DNA from: an uncultured Clostridia bacterium | GTDB lineage: Bacteria; Bacillota; Clostridia; Christensenellales; Borkfalkiaceae | Reading direction: 5' to 3' | DNA: 64,000 nt | Assembly: GCA_944342025.1 (NCBI GenBank) | Contig: CALVMD010000006.1 | Span: forward strand, 1-64,000 | Shown: positions 26,251 through 34,396 of the stretch, one piece after another | How the letters are laid out: each line of letters starts with the position of its first letter | Position numbering within the stretch: position 1 is the stretch's first letter | Position numbers and translations under genes: made by a program | Notes under the pieces: model-generated | Told to the model about the DNA's origin: nothing | Database searches by the model: none | The model's input: the letters and a program-made list of their open reading frames with translations, nothing else

Positions 26251-27645
26251 ATGCAACCTTGGGTCGTAGCGCTCATCGTCGTCGCCGTTCTGGTCGTCGT
26301 CATGCTGTTTCTGATGGTAGTCACCCGCTATAAAAAGTGTCCGCCCGACAAGATTATGGTCATCTACGGTAAAGTGGGGGCGGACAAAGAGGGCAATTTG
26401 CGCAGCGCCAGATGCATCCACGGCGGCGCCGCGTTCATCTGGCCGCTCGTGCAGGCGTTTACTTACCTCGATCTGACGCCTTTGTCCATCCAGGTGGACT
26501 TAAAAAGCGCCCTTTCCCGCCAGAACATCCGCATCGACGTGCCGTCCGTGTTCACCGTCGGCATCTCTACCGAACCGACCGTCATGGAAAACGCGGCGGA
26601 AAGGCTGCGCAATCTCAAAATCGCGCAGATCCAGGAACTCGCCAAAGACATCATCTTCGGCCAGCTCCGCCTTGTCATCGCGACCATGAACATCGAAGAG
26701 ATCAACACCGACAGGGATAAATTTCTCGAAGCGATCTCCCGCAACGTCGAGGGCGAACTCAAAAAGATCGGCCTTCGCCTGATCAACGTCAACGTGACGG
26801 ACATTTCCGACGAATCGGGTTACATCATCGCGCTCGGCAAAGAGGCCGCCGCAAAGGCGATCAACGATGCGAAGATCTCCGTCGCCGAGGCGAACAAGAT
26901 CGGTTCCATCGGCGAGGCCAACGCCCGCATGGAAGAGCGCGTGCGCGTCGCCGAGGCGGAGAGCGAGGCGATCAAGGGCGAGAACAAGGCGAAAGCCGAG
27001 ATCGCCAAAACGCAGGCGGAACTGCGCGAAAAGGAGGCGGAGGCGCTCAAACTTGCCGTCACCGCCGAAAAGGTGCAGGCGGCAAAGGCGCTCGAAGAGA
27101 GCTATCAGGCGGAAAAACAGGCGGAACTTTCGCGCGCGGAGAAGGAAAAGGCGACGCAGGAAGCGGACGTCATCGTAAAGCAGGAGATCGAAAAGCGCCG
27201 CAAAGAGATCGAAGCGGACGCGGAAGCGGAGCAGATGCGCCGCACTGCGGGCGGCGAGGCGGACGCGATCTACGCCAAGATGGAGGCGGAGGCGCGCGGC
27301 CTTCGCGAAAAGCTCTCCAAACAAGCGGAAGGCCTGGACGCCCTCGTAAAAGCTGCGGGCGGCGAGGCGAACGACGCGGTGCGCCTGATGATCGCCGACA
27401 AGATCGAGCAGCTCGTCGCCGAACAGGTCGAGGCGATCAAGAACGTCAAAATCGACAAAGTGACCGTCTGGGACGGCGGCGAAGGAAAGGACGGCAAGAC
27501 CGCCACGGCGGGCTTTTTGAGCGGGCTTTTAAAGAGCCTGCCCCCCTTGGAAGAGCTGTACAACATGGCGGGGCTTTCCCTTCCCAAGATCGTCGCGCCG
27601 CAAAAGGCGGAGACGGAAGAAAAGGGAGAAACTTCTGCAGAATAA
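26251..27645 (+). CDS. floT: Flotillin-family membrane scaffold protein
   Basis: 464 aa. An N-terminal hairpin helix (about 4-24), a PHB/SPFH domain (about 28-190, starting YKKCPPDKIMVIYGKV), then a long Ala/Glu/Lys coiled coil (about 200-370) with the repeated EAEAE pattern of flotillins. It organises membrane microdomains and affects fluidity. The gene pair NfeD-flotillin matches the Bacillus yuaF-floT arrangement. A strong terminator follows. Confidence 0.93.
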   Translation: MQPWVVALIVVAVLVVVMLFLMVVTRYKKCPPDKIMVIYGKVGADKEGNLRSARCIHGGAAFIWPLVQAFTYLDLTPLSIQVDLKSALSRQNIRIDVPSVFTVGISTEPTVMENAAERLRNLKIAQIQELAKDIIFGQLRLVIATMNIEEINTDRDKFLEAISRNVEGELKKIGLRLINVNVTDISDESGYIIALGKEAAAKAINDAKISVAEANKIGSIGEANARMEERVRVAEAESEAIKGENKAKAEIAKTQAELREKEAEALKLAVTAEKVQAAKALEESYQAEKQAELSRAEKEKATQEADVIVKQEIEKRRKEIEADAEAEQMRRTAGGEADAIYAKMEAEARGLREKLSKQAEGLDALVKAAGGEANDAVRLMIADKIEQLVAEQVEAIKNVKIDKVTVWDGGEGKDGKTATAGFLSGLLKSLPPLEELYNMAGLSLPKIVAPQKAETEEKGETSAE

Positions 27646-27652
27646 ACTTCCG

Positions 27653-27681
27653 CGCGCCCCGTTGCCGGGGCGCGTTTTTTT
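27653..27681 (+). terminator. Terminator of the flotillin operon
   Basis: CGCGCCCC pairs with GGGGCGCG around a short loop, followed by seven T residues. Confidence 0.88.
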
Positions 27682-27722
27682 GCGGAAAAAAGGGGATTTT
27701 TAAAAATTGTGTCATCATTCGC

Positions 27723-27751
27723 TTGACAAGACAATAAGAATGTACTAAAAT
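27723..27751 (+). promoter_or_regulatory. Promoter of the feo operon
   Basis: -35 TTGACA (27723-27728), 17-bp spacer, -10 TAAAAT (27746-27751). It directs transcription into the first feoA. Confidence 0.82.
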
Positions 27752-27757
27752 ATGTGC

Positions 27758-27773
27758 GTTAACAAGGGTTAAC
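27758..27773. promoter_or_regulatory. Candidate operator at the feo start site
   Basis: GTTAAC-AAGG-GTTAAC, an inverted repeat lying across the predicted transcription start. A metal-dependent repressor (DtxR or Fur type) is the obvious candidate but the sequence is not a textbook match to either box. Confidence 0.4.
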
Positions 27774-27836
27774 AAAAAAGAGAGTACAGATCATGCGGCG
27801 GGAAAGCCCGCCTGAAATTACGGAGGTCAGAAGAAA

Positions 27837-28046
27837 ATGCCGTTGCCGATCGCACCCGCAGGGGAAGAGCTTACGGTAAAAAAGATCCTTGCGGACGAAA
27901 AGAATAAGAGACATTTCGAAAACCTGGGCATTACGATCGGGTCTAAGATCGTCGTCATGTCGGCGGTAGGGGGGAACGTCATCCTCAAAGTGAAAAACGG
28001 GAGGCTTGCGCTGGACAGGACGCAGGCGATGAAAATTCTGGTATAA
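27837..28046 (+). CDS. feoA: FeoA-family protein, first copy
   Basis: 69 aa, SH3-like FeoA domain (GEELTVKKI, then HFENLGITIGSKIVVMSAVGGNVILKVKNGRLALD, MAMKIL-like end). FeoA proteins bind the G-protein part of FeoB and support Fe(II) import. Ribosome site ACGGAGGTC. It is the first gene of the operon; a second, distinct FeoA follows at 28204, an arrangement seen in several clostridia. Confidence 0.88.
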   Translation: MPLPIAPAGEELTVKKILADEKNKRHFENLGITIGSKIVVMSAVGGNVILKVKNGRLALDRTQAMKILV

Positions 28047-28203
28047 AAGCGCAGATAAGATCTGAAGCGGCATAAAAATGCGTTTTTTTTGCGCAGAACT
28101 GCCGCAAACACAGTGAAAGCGGTAAATTTTTCCGGTTTTCCGGAAGGAGAATACGGCCCTTTCCGGGCGGTTCCTGCGGAGATCGGTTTTTTAAGGAGTC
28201 AAT
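28047..28203. other. Hairpin-rich spacer between the feoA copies
   Basis: 157 bp with several GC-rich inverted repeats, for example TCCGG-TTTT-CCGGA and a hairpin ending CGGTTTTTT just before the ribosome site of the second feoA. It may set relative expression. I recognise no known riboswitch. Confidence 0.4.
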
Positions 28204-28440
28204 ATGGAAAAAATGCTGAACGAATTCGCCGTCGGTGAAAAAGGCGTCGTCAGGCGCATCGAGGGCGAGGGAAAGATCAGGCGCAGGCTCTTCGACATGG
28301 GCGTGACGCCGGGCGCCGAGATCACGCTGCGCAAGCTCGCGCCCCTGGGCGACCCCATCGAGGTCAATCTGCGCGGGTACGAGCTTTCTCTGAGAAAGAG
28401 CGAAGCGGCGTGCGTCGTGATGGAGGTGAAAAATGCTTAA
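28204..28440 (+). CDS. feoA: FeoA-family protein, second copy
   Basis: 78 aa, canonical FeoA: FAVGEKGVVRRIEGEGKIRRRLFDMGVTPGAEI, then APLGDPIEVNLRGYELSLRKSEA. This copy is the closer match to FeoA of FeoAB operons. Its last codons overlap the feoB start by eight bases, so the two are translationally coupled. Ribosome site TTAAGGAG. Confidence 0.93.
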   Translation: MEKMLNEFAVGEKGVVRRIEGEGKIRRRLFDMGVTPGAEITLRKLAPLGDPIEVNLRGYELSLRKSEAACVVMEVKNA

Positions 28441-30775
28441 ATTTGCTTTGGCGGGCAACCCGAACTCGGGCAAGACCACCCTTTTCAACTCCCTCACCGG
28501 CAGTACGGCGCACGTCGGCAACTGGCCGGGCGTTACGGTAGACAAGAGAGAGGGGACATACAAAAAACTCAGCGTCCCCGTCGCCATCGTCGACCTTCCC
28601 GGCATCTATTCGCTGTCCCCGTATACGCCCGAAGAAGTCATTTCGCGCAATTTCATCCTCGATGAAAAGCCCGACTGCGTCATCAACATCGTCGACGCGA
28701 CCAATCTCGAGCGCAACTTGTACCTGACCACGCAGATCATGGAGATCGACGTGCCGATGGTCGTCGCGCTCAACATGATCGACGTCGTGAAAAAGAGCGG
28801 CGACAAGATCGACGCCAAGAGCCTCGAAACGCAGATCGGTCTCCCCGTCGTGGAGATCTCCGCGCTCAAAGAGGAGGGCATTCAGGAACTGATGGAGCGC
28901 GCGTACGCCGCCGCGCAGAAAAAGCGCGAGGGCAAAACGGTGCTCGAAGGCTCCCCCCTCTCACATGTGATCAACGACGTCCGCATCGCCTTAAAGGGCA
29001 AGGGAGTCGAAAATCCGCTCTTCCACGCGGTCAAACTGACCGAAGAGGACGAACTGGAAGTCAAAGACCATCCCGACGAGATGCAGATGGTCGAAGAATT
29101 CAAAAAGCAGTTCAGAGACGACACGTTCGAAGGGGACTTCGAGGCGATGGTCGCCGACGAGCGGTATAAGTACATATCCGCACACTTTTCGCAGGCGCTC
29201 ACCCATTCCGAAAAGAAGGATCAGGGCGCGCTGACCAAATCCGACAAGGCGGACAGGGTGCTCACCCACAGGGTCTGGGGTATCCCCATTTTTATCGTCA
29301 TCCTGTTTGCCGTCTTCCACCTCACGTTCGGCGAAGACCTGCTGTACCTCAACGCGATCTTCGGATTTGCCAAAGACGTCGGCGACGGTTATGCGGTTAA
29401 TACGGGCAACGACGTCCTGAACGCGTTCGTTTCCGTCTTTTACAGTACGGCGGGCGTTTCGACGCCGGGCGCCATCCTGTTCAACCTGATGGGATTTATC
29501 ACCGATCAGCTGGGCGGGCTGATCGCGACCGGGCTTGAAAACGCAGGAGCCGCCGTCTGGGCACAGGGCCTGGTCAACGACGGCATTTGGGGCGGCGTCG
29601 CGGGCGTTCTGTCCTTTGTCCCGCAGATCCTCGTCCTGTTCCTGTTCATTTCCATTCTCGAAGATTCGGGCTACATGGCGCGCGTCGCGTTCATTCTCGA
29701 CCGTGCGTTCCGTAAATTCGGTCTTTCGGGCAGGGCTTTTATCCCGATGATCATGGGCTTCGGCTGCTCTGTCCCCGCGGCGATCAACACGAGGACGCTC
29801 GCGGACGAAAAGGAGCGGATCATGACCAACCGCGTGATCCCGTTCTTCACCTGCGGCGCGAAGGCGCCCATCCTCGCCGCCGTCTGCGGGGGTATCGCGG
29901 CGCACTACACGAACATGCCCCTCAGCGCGGACGTTCTGGTATTCCTACTGTATCTGTTCGGCATGGTCATGGCCGTCCTCATGGTCATGTTCATGCGCCA
30001 GACTTCCATGCGCGGCGAAGTCGCTCCCTTCATCATGGAGCTGCCCGCCTACCATGCGCCTCAGTTCCACAACCTGATGGTGCACCTGTGGGATAAACTC
30101 AAACATTATATCAAAAAGGCGTTCACGATCATCCTCGCGTCGTCCATCGTCATCTGGTTCCTCTCTAACTTCAATTGGGAATGGGAGTGCCTCACGGTGG
30201 CGGAAGGCGAGATCAGCCGCATGAACGAGAGCATTCTGCATGACATCGGTTCCTTCTTCATGTGGATCTGCACTCCGATGGGCTTCGGCCTCCAGCTCGG
30301 GCAGTACGGCTGGGTGTTCGTCGTGGCGGCAGTCACGGGTCTCATCGCCAAGGAAAACGTCATCTCCACCTTTTATGTGCTTGCGGGCGCGATCGGCGTC
30401 ACGGTGCTCGGCGTTGCGGGAGAGGACGGCGAGAGCGGCATCGGCGTCATCGCGGCGTTCCTCGCTTCGGAAGATGTCGGCATCACCTGGCAGGGCCTCA
30501 TCGCCTTCTGCGTGTTCAATATGCTCACCGTTCCTTGCTTTGCGGCTGCGGCGACGGTCAAAGGAGAACTGCCCAAGGGCAAATTCCGCTGGACGATCGC
30601 GTTCTGGCTCCTTACGTCTTTTCTGACGGCGACGGCGATCTACCTCATGTTCACATGGTGGTGGACGGCGTTCATCGTCGCGGCGCTCATCGCGCTCGTC
30701 GTCGCGTACTTTATTCTCCGCAACAAGGGCAAGATAAATTTTCATTTCAAAAAGAGTAAAAAACTTCAAGAATAA
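28433..30775 (+). CDS. feoB: Ferrous iron transporter FeoB
   Basis: Fe(II) importer of the cytoplasmic membrane, 780 aa. The N-terminal G domain has G1 GNPNSGKTT, the switch region HVGNWPGVTVDKREG, G3 DLPGIYSL and G4 NMID; a helical linker follows (about 170-270). The membrane part has two Gate repeats, with GFGCSVPAAINTR and an INTR-type core, plus the second Gate region. It is complete. It pairs with two FeoA proteins and a Cys-rich partner, a full Feo system for an anaerobe. Confidence 0.96.
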   Translation: MLKFALAGNPNSGKTTLFNSLTGSTAHVGNWPGVTVDKREGTYKKLSVPVAIVDLPGIYSLSPYTPEEVISRNFILDEKPDCVINIVDATNLERNLYLTTQIMEIDVPMVVALNMIDVVKKSGDKIDAKSLETQIGLPVVEISALKEEGIQELMERAYAAAQKKREGKTVLEGSPLSHVINDVRIALKGKGVENPLFHAVKLTEEDELEVKDHPDEMQMVEEFKKQFRDDTFEGDFEAMVADERYKYISAHFSQALTHSEKKDQGALTKSDKADRVLTHRVWGIPIFIVILFAVFHLTFGEDLLYLNAIFGFAKDVGDGYAVNTGNDVLNAFVSVFYSTAGVSTPGAILFNLMGFITDQLGGLIATGLENAGAAVWAQGLVNDGIWGGVAGVLSFVPQILVLFLFISILEDSGYMARVAFILDRAFRKFGLSGRAFIPMIMGFGCSVPAAINTRTLADEKERIMTNRVIPFFTCGAKAPILAAVCGGIAAHYTNMPLSADVLVFLLYLFGMVMAVLMVMFMRQTSMRGEVAPFIMELPAYHAPQFHNLMVHLWDKLKHYIKKAFTIILASSIVIWFLSNFNWEWECLTVAEGEISRMNESILHDIGSFFMWICTPMGFGLQLGQYGWVFVVAAVTGLIAKENVISTFYVLAGAIGVTVLGVAGEDGESGIGVIAAFLASEDVGITWQGLIAFCVFNMLTVPCFAAAATVKGELPKGKFRWTIAFWLLTSFLTATAIYLMFTWWWTAFIVAALIALVVAYFILRNKGKINFHFKKSKKLQE

Positions 30776-30819
30776 TCGATACTCCCGCCCGGAACAGGGC
30801 GGGAGAAAGGGTAAAAAGT

Positions 30820-31017
30820 ATGTTTTTCAGTCTTTTATCCGCGGCGGGCACGGTCGTCACCGTCGTCATTGCCGTCGCTGCGGTCGGCATCGTCGCCGCA
30901 ACGCTCATTTTTCACTTTATCCGTAAAAAACAGGGGAAAACGGGCTGCGGATGCGGCTGTTCGGGCTGCTCCGGCTGTTCCTCGCATCGCGAGAGGAAAG
31001 AAAAGGCAAAAAAATAG
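30820..31017 (+). CDS. FeoB-associated Cys-rich membrane protein
   Basis: 65 aa. One membrane helix (about 10-34), a basic linker, then a cysteine cluster (GCGCGCSGCSGCSS) with CGC and CSGC repeats and a Lys/Arg tail. This matches the small FeoB-associated Cys-rich family that follows feoB in many Firmicutes; a role in Fe(II) handling is likely but unproven. A GC-rich hairpin (30782-30805) lies between feoB and this gene. Confidence 0.88.
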   Translation: MFFSLLSAAGTVVTVVIAVAAVGIVAATLIFHFIRKKQGKTGCGCGCSGCSGCSSHRERKEKAKK

Positions 31018-31090
31018 AGGCCCGCGCCGAGCGGCGGGTTCGCTTCCACAAACGCTTATCCGATCTGTAATCTCTGAATAACATAACCTC

Positions 31091-31135
31091 AGAAAGAACC
31101 GCCCGAAAGCATTCGGGCGGTTCTTTCTGTTTTTT
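31091..31135. terminator. Strong bidirectional terminator
   Basis: A 17-bp stem (31091-31107 with 31112-31128) around AGCA, followed by GTTTTTT. It ends the feo operon; the reverse strand has a weaker T run for the convergent methyltransferase gene. Confidence 0.92.
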
Positions 31136-31231
31136 CGTCCGCCCGGCATTCCGTCCGGCAGAGATTTTTGTCCGCGCGGCGAACGCGCGGTCCGCGCTCT
31201 TTTCCGGCCCGCGCCATTGCCGCACCGTCTT

Positions 31232-32398
31232 TTAATCCACTTGCAGGAAAAAGGCTTTCAGGTAGCTCGTCTCTTCCGCGGTGAGAAGGGCGGGGTGGTC
31301 GGGCGCCTGCACTTTGATCTCCAGGCATCTGACCCGCCTGCCGCTCGCGCGGGCGGCGTCGGCGATCGTCTTTTCGAAGAGGGGCAGGGTCATATAGTGC
31401 GAGCAGGAGCAGGTAACAAGGTATCCGCCGCTCTCGACCAGTTTCATCGCGTTCAGGTTGATGTCGCGGTATCCGCGCGCCGCGTCCTTCACTTCCGCCG
31501 CGCTCTTGCAGAAGGCGGGCGGGTCCAAAATGACGAGCCCGAACCGTTTTCCCTCTTCGCGGTACCTGCGCAGCGCTTCGAACACGTCCGCGCATTCCGT
31601 CTGAATGTTGTCGAACCCGTTGATCGCGGCGTTCTCGCGCACGTTTTCGAGGGCGAATTCGGAAATATCCACCGCCGTCACCGACTTTGCAACGGTTGCC
31701 GCGTTCAGCGAAAAGCCGCCGCTGTTGCAAAAGCAGTCCAGAACGTCCGCGCCCTTCGCGTACCGCCGCACGGCAAAGCGGTTTTCTTTCTGGTCGAGAA
31801 AATACCCCGTCTTCTGCCCCCGCTTTACGTCCACCGCCATTTTCAGCCCGTTTTCGGTTACATAAATTTTGTCCGGCACTTCTCCGTACAGCGTTTCGGA
31901 TGTCTGCGGCAGCCCTTCTTTCTGCCGCACCGCCGCGTCTCCCCGCAGGTAAATGCCTTTGGGCGAAAACAGTTTTACAAGGCAGTCGGCGATCATCTTT
32001 TTTCTCCGGTCGACGCCGAGGGAGAGGCATTCCAGCACGAAATACTCCCCGTACCGGTCGACGATGAGGGCGGGCAGGTCGTCCGCCTCGGCAAACGCCA
32101 GGCGGTATAAATCCCCGCCGATGAGCTTTTTTCGCGCCTCGTCCGCGCGGACGAGGCGCGAAAGGTACAGCTCTTCCCCGTCCTCCTCGTTCCCGCGGAT
32201 GAAGATGCGCACCAAAATTTTGGAAAGGTGGTTGATGTACCCCTTGCCGAGGTACCGCCCGTCGCTGCCGCGCACTTCCGCGAGCGCTCCGTTTTTGTCC
32301 TTGCCTTCGATCTTCTGCACTTCGTTGGCGTATACCCAGCTGTGCCCGCCGAGGATGCGCTTTTCTTCTCCCTTTTTCAGATATACCGTGTAGGGCAT
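31232..32398 (-). CDS. RlmI-like 23S rRNA methyltransferase (PUA-SAM)
   Basis: 388 aa class I SAM-dependent rRNA methyltransferase of the RlmI/YccW type, which makes 5-methylcytosine in 23S rRNA in E. coli. N-terminal PUA domain (about 1-80, HSWVYANEVQKI), middle EEHD-like domain, and C-terminal Rossmann domain with VLDCFCNSGGFSLNAA and DPPAFCKS, the latter near the motif that carries the catalytic Cys. Ribosome site GGAGGGG. It faces left, against the trend on this arm. Confidence 0.9.
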   Translation of the reverse strand: MPYTVYLKKGEEKRILGGHSWVYANEVQKIEGKDKNGALAEVRGSDGRYLGKGYINHLSKILVRIFIRGNEEDGEELYLSRLVRADEARKKLIGGDLYRLAFAEADDLPALIVDRYGEYFVLECLSLGVDRRKKMIADCLVKLFSPKGIYLRGDAAVRQKEGLPQTSETLYGEVPDKIYVTENGLKMAVDVKRGQKTGYFLDQKENRFAVRRYAKGADVLDCFCNSGGFSLNAATVAKSVTAVDISEFALENVRENAAINGFDNIQTECADVFEALRRYREEGKRFGLVILDPPAFCKSAAEVKDAARGYRDINLNAMKLVESGGYLVTCSCSHYMTLPLFEKTIADAARASGRRVRCLEIKVQAPDHPALLTAEETSYLKAFFLQVD

Positions 32399-32488
32399 GC
32401 CGCCCCTCCTTGCCGTTTATTTTCTTACGATTATACCAAAAAGCGCGCGCAAAAGCAACCGCGCGGGGGCGCCCGTTCGGGCAAAGGC

Positions 32489-32517
32489 TTGACATTGCCG
32501 CCCGAATCCTGTAAAAT
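32489..32517 (+). promoter_or_regulatory. Promoter of dxs-popT
   Basis: -35 TTGACA (32489-32494), 17-bp spacer, -10 TAAAAT (32512-32517). The predicted leader to the dxs ATG is about 68 nt. Confidence 0.8.
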
Positions 32518-32591
32518 TGGGAAAACGGAAAAAAAGGGAACGGGCATATTCCGCTCTTTACGGGAATAGGATAGACAGCGGGGCATATCGT

Positions 32592-34388
32592 ATGTTGGCG
32601 GAAGAGATCAAAAATTACGACATAAAACAACTCAAAGAACTTGCGGAAATTCTCCGCGGTCAGATCGTGGAGCGGGTCAGGGAAAACGGCGGGCACCTCT
32701 CGTCCAACCTCGGCGCGGTGGAGATCACCCTCGCGCTGCACAAGGTGTTTTCCTTTCCCGGAGACAAACTCATCTTCGATGTGGGGCACCAGAGCTACGC
32801 GCACAAACTTTTAACGGGCAGAGACCTTTCCCGCCTTCGTCAAGAGGGAGGGGAGAGCGGTTTTCCCGACCCGGAAGAGAGCGCGTACGACCCGTTTATC
32901 GCGGGGCACAGCGGCACGAGCGTCGCGCTCGGCATCGGGCTGTGCAACGCGCGCGACCTTGCGGGCGGAAAAGAGAAGGTGATCTGCCTGATCGGCGACG
33001 CGTCGCTCGGCAACGGCGTCGCGCTCGAAAGCGTGTTCTCCTCCGAAAAAAAGCCGGAAAATTTCGTGGTCGTGCTCAACGACAACGGGATGTCCATCGC
33101 AAAGAACAATTCCGCGCTCTACCGCGCGATCTCCAAGGCGACCGCCAAAAAGCGGTACCGCAAATTCAATTCGTTCCTGTCGAAAACGTTCAAAGAGACG
33201 AGCGCGTTCGGCAGGTACCTGCGCAAAGTCAAGTACAGCGTAAAGGGCTGGCTGAACAAAAACGCCTTTTTCGAGCGGTGCGGGTTCAAGTATGTCGGCC
33301 CCGTCAACGGTCACGACCTGTCCGAGCTTTGCGCCGTTTTAGAAAACATCCGCGCCATCGAAAGGCCGGTGCTCTTGCACGTCGTCACGCAGAAGGGCAA
33401 GGGCTATGCGCCCGCGGAAGAAGACCCGTCCCGCTATCACGGCGTGGGAAAGAATTTTTCCGAGAGCAAAAACTCCTTTTCCGACGCGCTCGGAAAGCTG
33501 CTGTGCGAACGGGCGGCCGCCGACGGGCGGATCGCCGCCGTCACCGCCGCGATGACCGACGGGGTGGGGCTGTCCGAATTTGCCGAAAAATTCCCCGAAC
33601 GGTTCTTTGAAACGGGCATTTCCGAAAGCTATGCCGTCGCCATGGCGGCGGGCATGGCAAAAGGGGGCATGCGCCCCGTCGTGTGTCTGTATTCCACCTT
33701 TTTGCAGCGCGCGTACGATCAGATCGTGCACGACGTGTGCATTTCTTCCCTCCCCGTGCTCTTTTGCGTGGACCGCGCGGGGTTCGTCGGTGCGGACGGC
33801 AAGACGCATCAGGGGCTTTTCGACGTGTCTTTCCTGCGCGGAATCCCCAATCTCGACGTCTATGCGCCCAAAGACTGCGCGGAGCTTGCCGATCTTTTCG
33901 ATTTCGCAATGGAGAGGGGAAGGCCCGCCGCGATCCGTTATCCCAACGGATATGCCAAAAATCTCGGGTGCGTCAGGCGCATTTCGGAAAACTGCCTGTG
34001 GGAGATCGTCAGCCCCGGCGACGGGGTGGCCGTGCTCGCCTCGGGCGCGCGCGCCGTCGCGCGGGCGCTGGAAGCGAAAAAGCTCGTCTCCCCCCTCGAT
34101 CCCATGATCGTAAACTGCCGCACCGTGTCTCCTTTGGACGAAAAATTGCTGAAAGAGATCGCGGGCAGACAGATCGTCGCCTTCGAAGAGGGGTACGAAT
34201 CGGGCGGGTTCGGCGGCGCGGTCGCCGAATTTTACGCGGACAACGCCCTTCCCGTGCGCCTTAAAATCATGGGTGCGCCGAAAAAGTTCGTCGCCCACGC
34301 GGGCGCGGAAGAGCAGGCGCAGGCGTGCAGGCTCACCGCAGGCGACCTCGCGCTGAAGATCAGGGCGCTTTTTGCGCGCGAACAGTGA
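32592..34388 (+). CDS. dxs: 1-deoxy-D-xylulose-5-phosphate synthase (divergent)
   Basis: Thiamine-diphosphate enzyme for the first step of the MEP isoprenoid pathway, 598 aa. Features: DVGHQSYAHKLLTGR, AGHSGTSVALGIG, the TPP motif (GDASLGNG to NDNGMSI) and the transketolase-type second half (VDRAGFVGADGKTHQGLFDVSFLRGIPN). The TPP motif begins GDA rather than the usual GDG, and ...NEMSI is NGMSI, so this is a divergent clade and could have altered activity. The ATG at 32592 fits the promoter. It is followed after 8 bp by a lipid-carrier transporter gene. Confidence 0.85.
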   Translation: MLAEEIKNYDIKQLKELAEILRGQIVERVRENGGHLSSNLGAVEITLALHKVFSFPGDKLIFDVGHQSYAHKLLTGRDLSRLRQEGGESGFPDPEESAYDPFIAGHSGTSVALGIGLCNARDLAGGKEKVICLIGDASLGNGVALESVFSSEKKPENFVVVLNDNGMSIAKNNSALYRAISKATAKKRYRKFNSFLSKTFKETSAFGRYLRKVKYSVKGWLNKNAFFERCGFKYVGPVNGHDLSELCAVLENIRAIERPVLLHVVTQKGKGYAPAEEDPSRYHGVGKNFSESKNSFSDALGKLLCERAAADGRIAAVTAAMTDGVGLSEFAEKFPERFFETGISESYAVAMAAGMAKGGMRPVVCLYSTFLQRAYDQIVHDVCISSLPVLFCVDRAGFVGADGKTHQGLFDVSFLRGIPNLDVYAPKDCAELADLFDFAMERGRPAAIRYPNGYAKNLGCVRRISENCLWEIVSPGDGVAVLASGARAVARALEAKKLVSPLDPMIVNCRTVSPLDEKLLKEIAGRQIVAFEEGYESGGFGGAVAEFYADNALPVRLKIMGAPKKFVAHAGAEEQAQACRLTAGDLALKIRALFAREQ

Positions 34389-34396
34389 GGAAAACC

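Noticed and set aside
28047..28203. A metal riboswitch between the feoA copies
   Set aside because: Several hairpins are present but no known riboswitch core could be recognised by eye.
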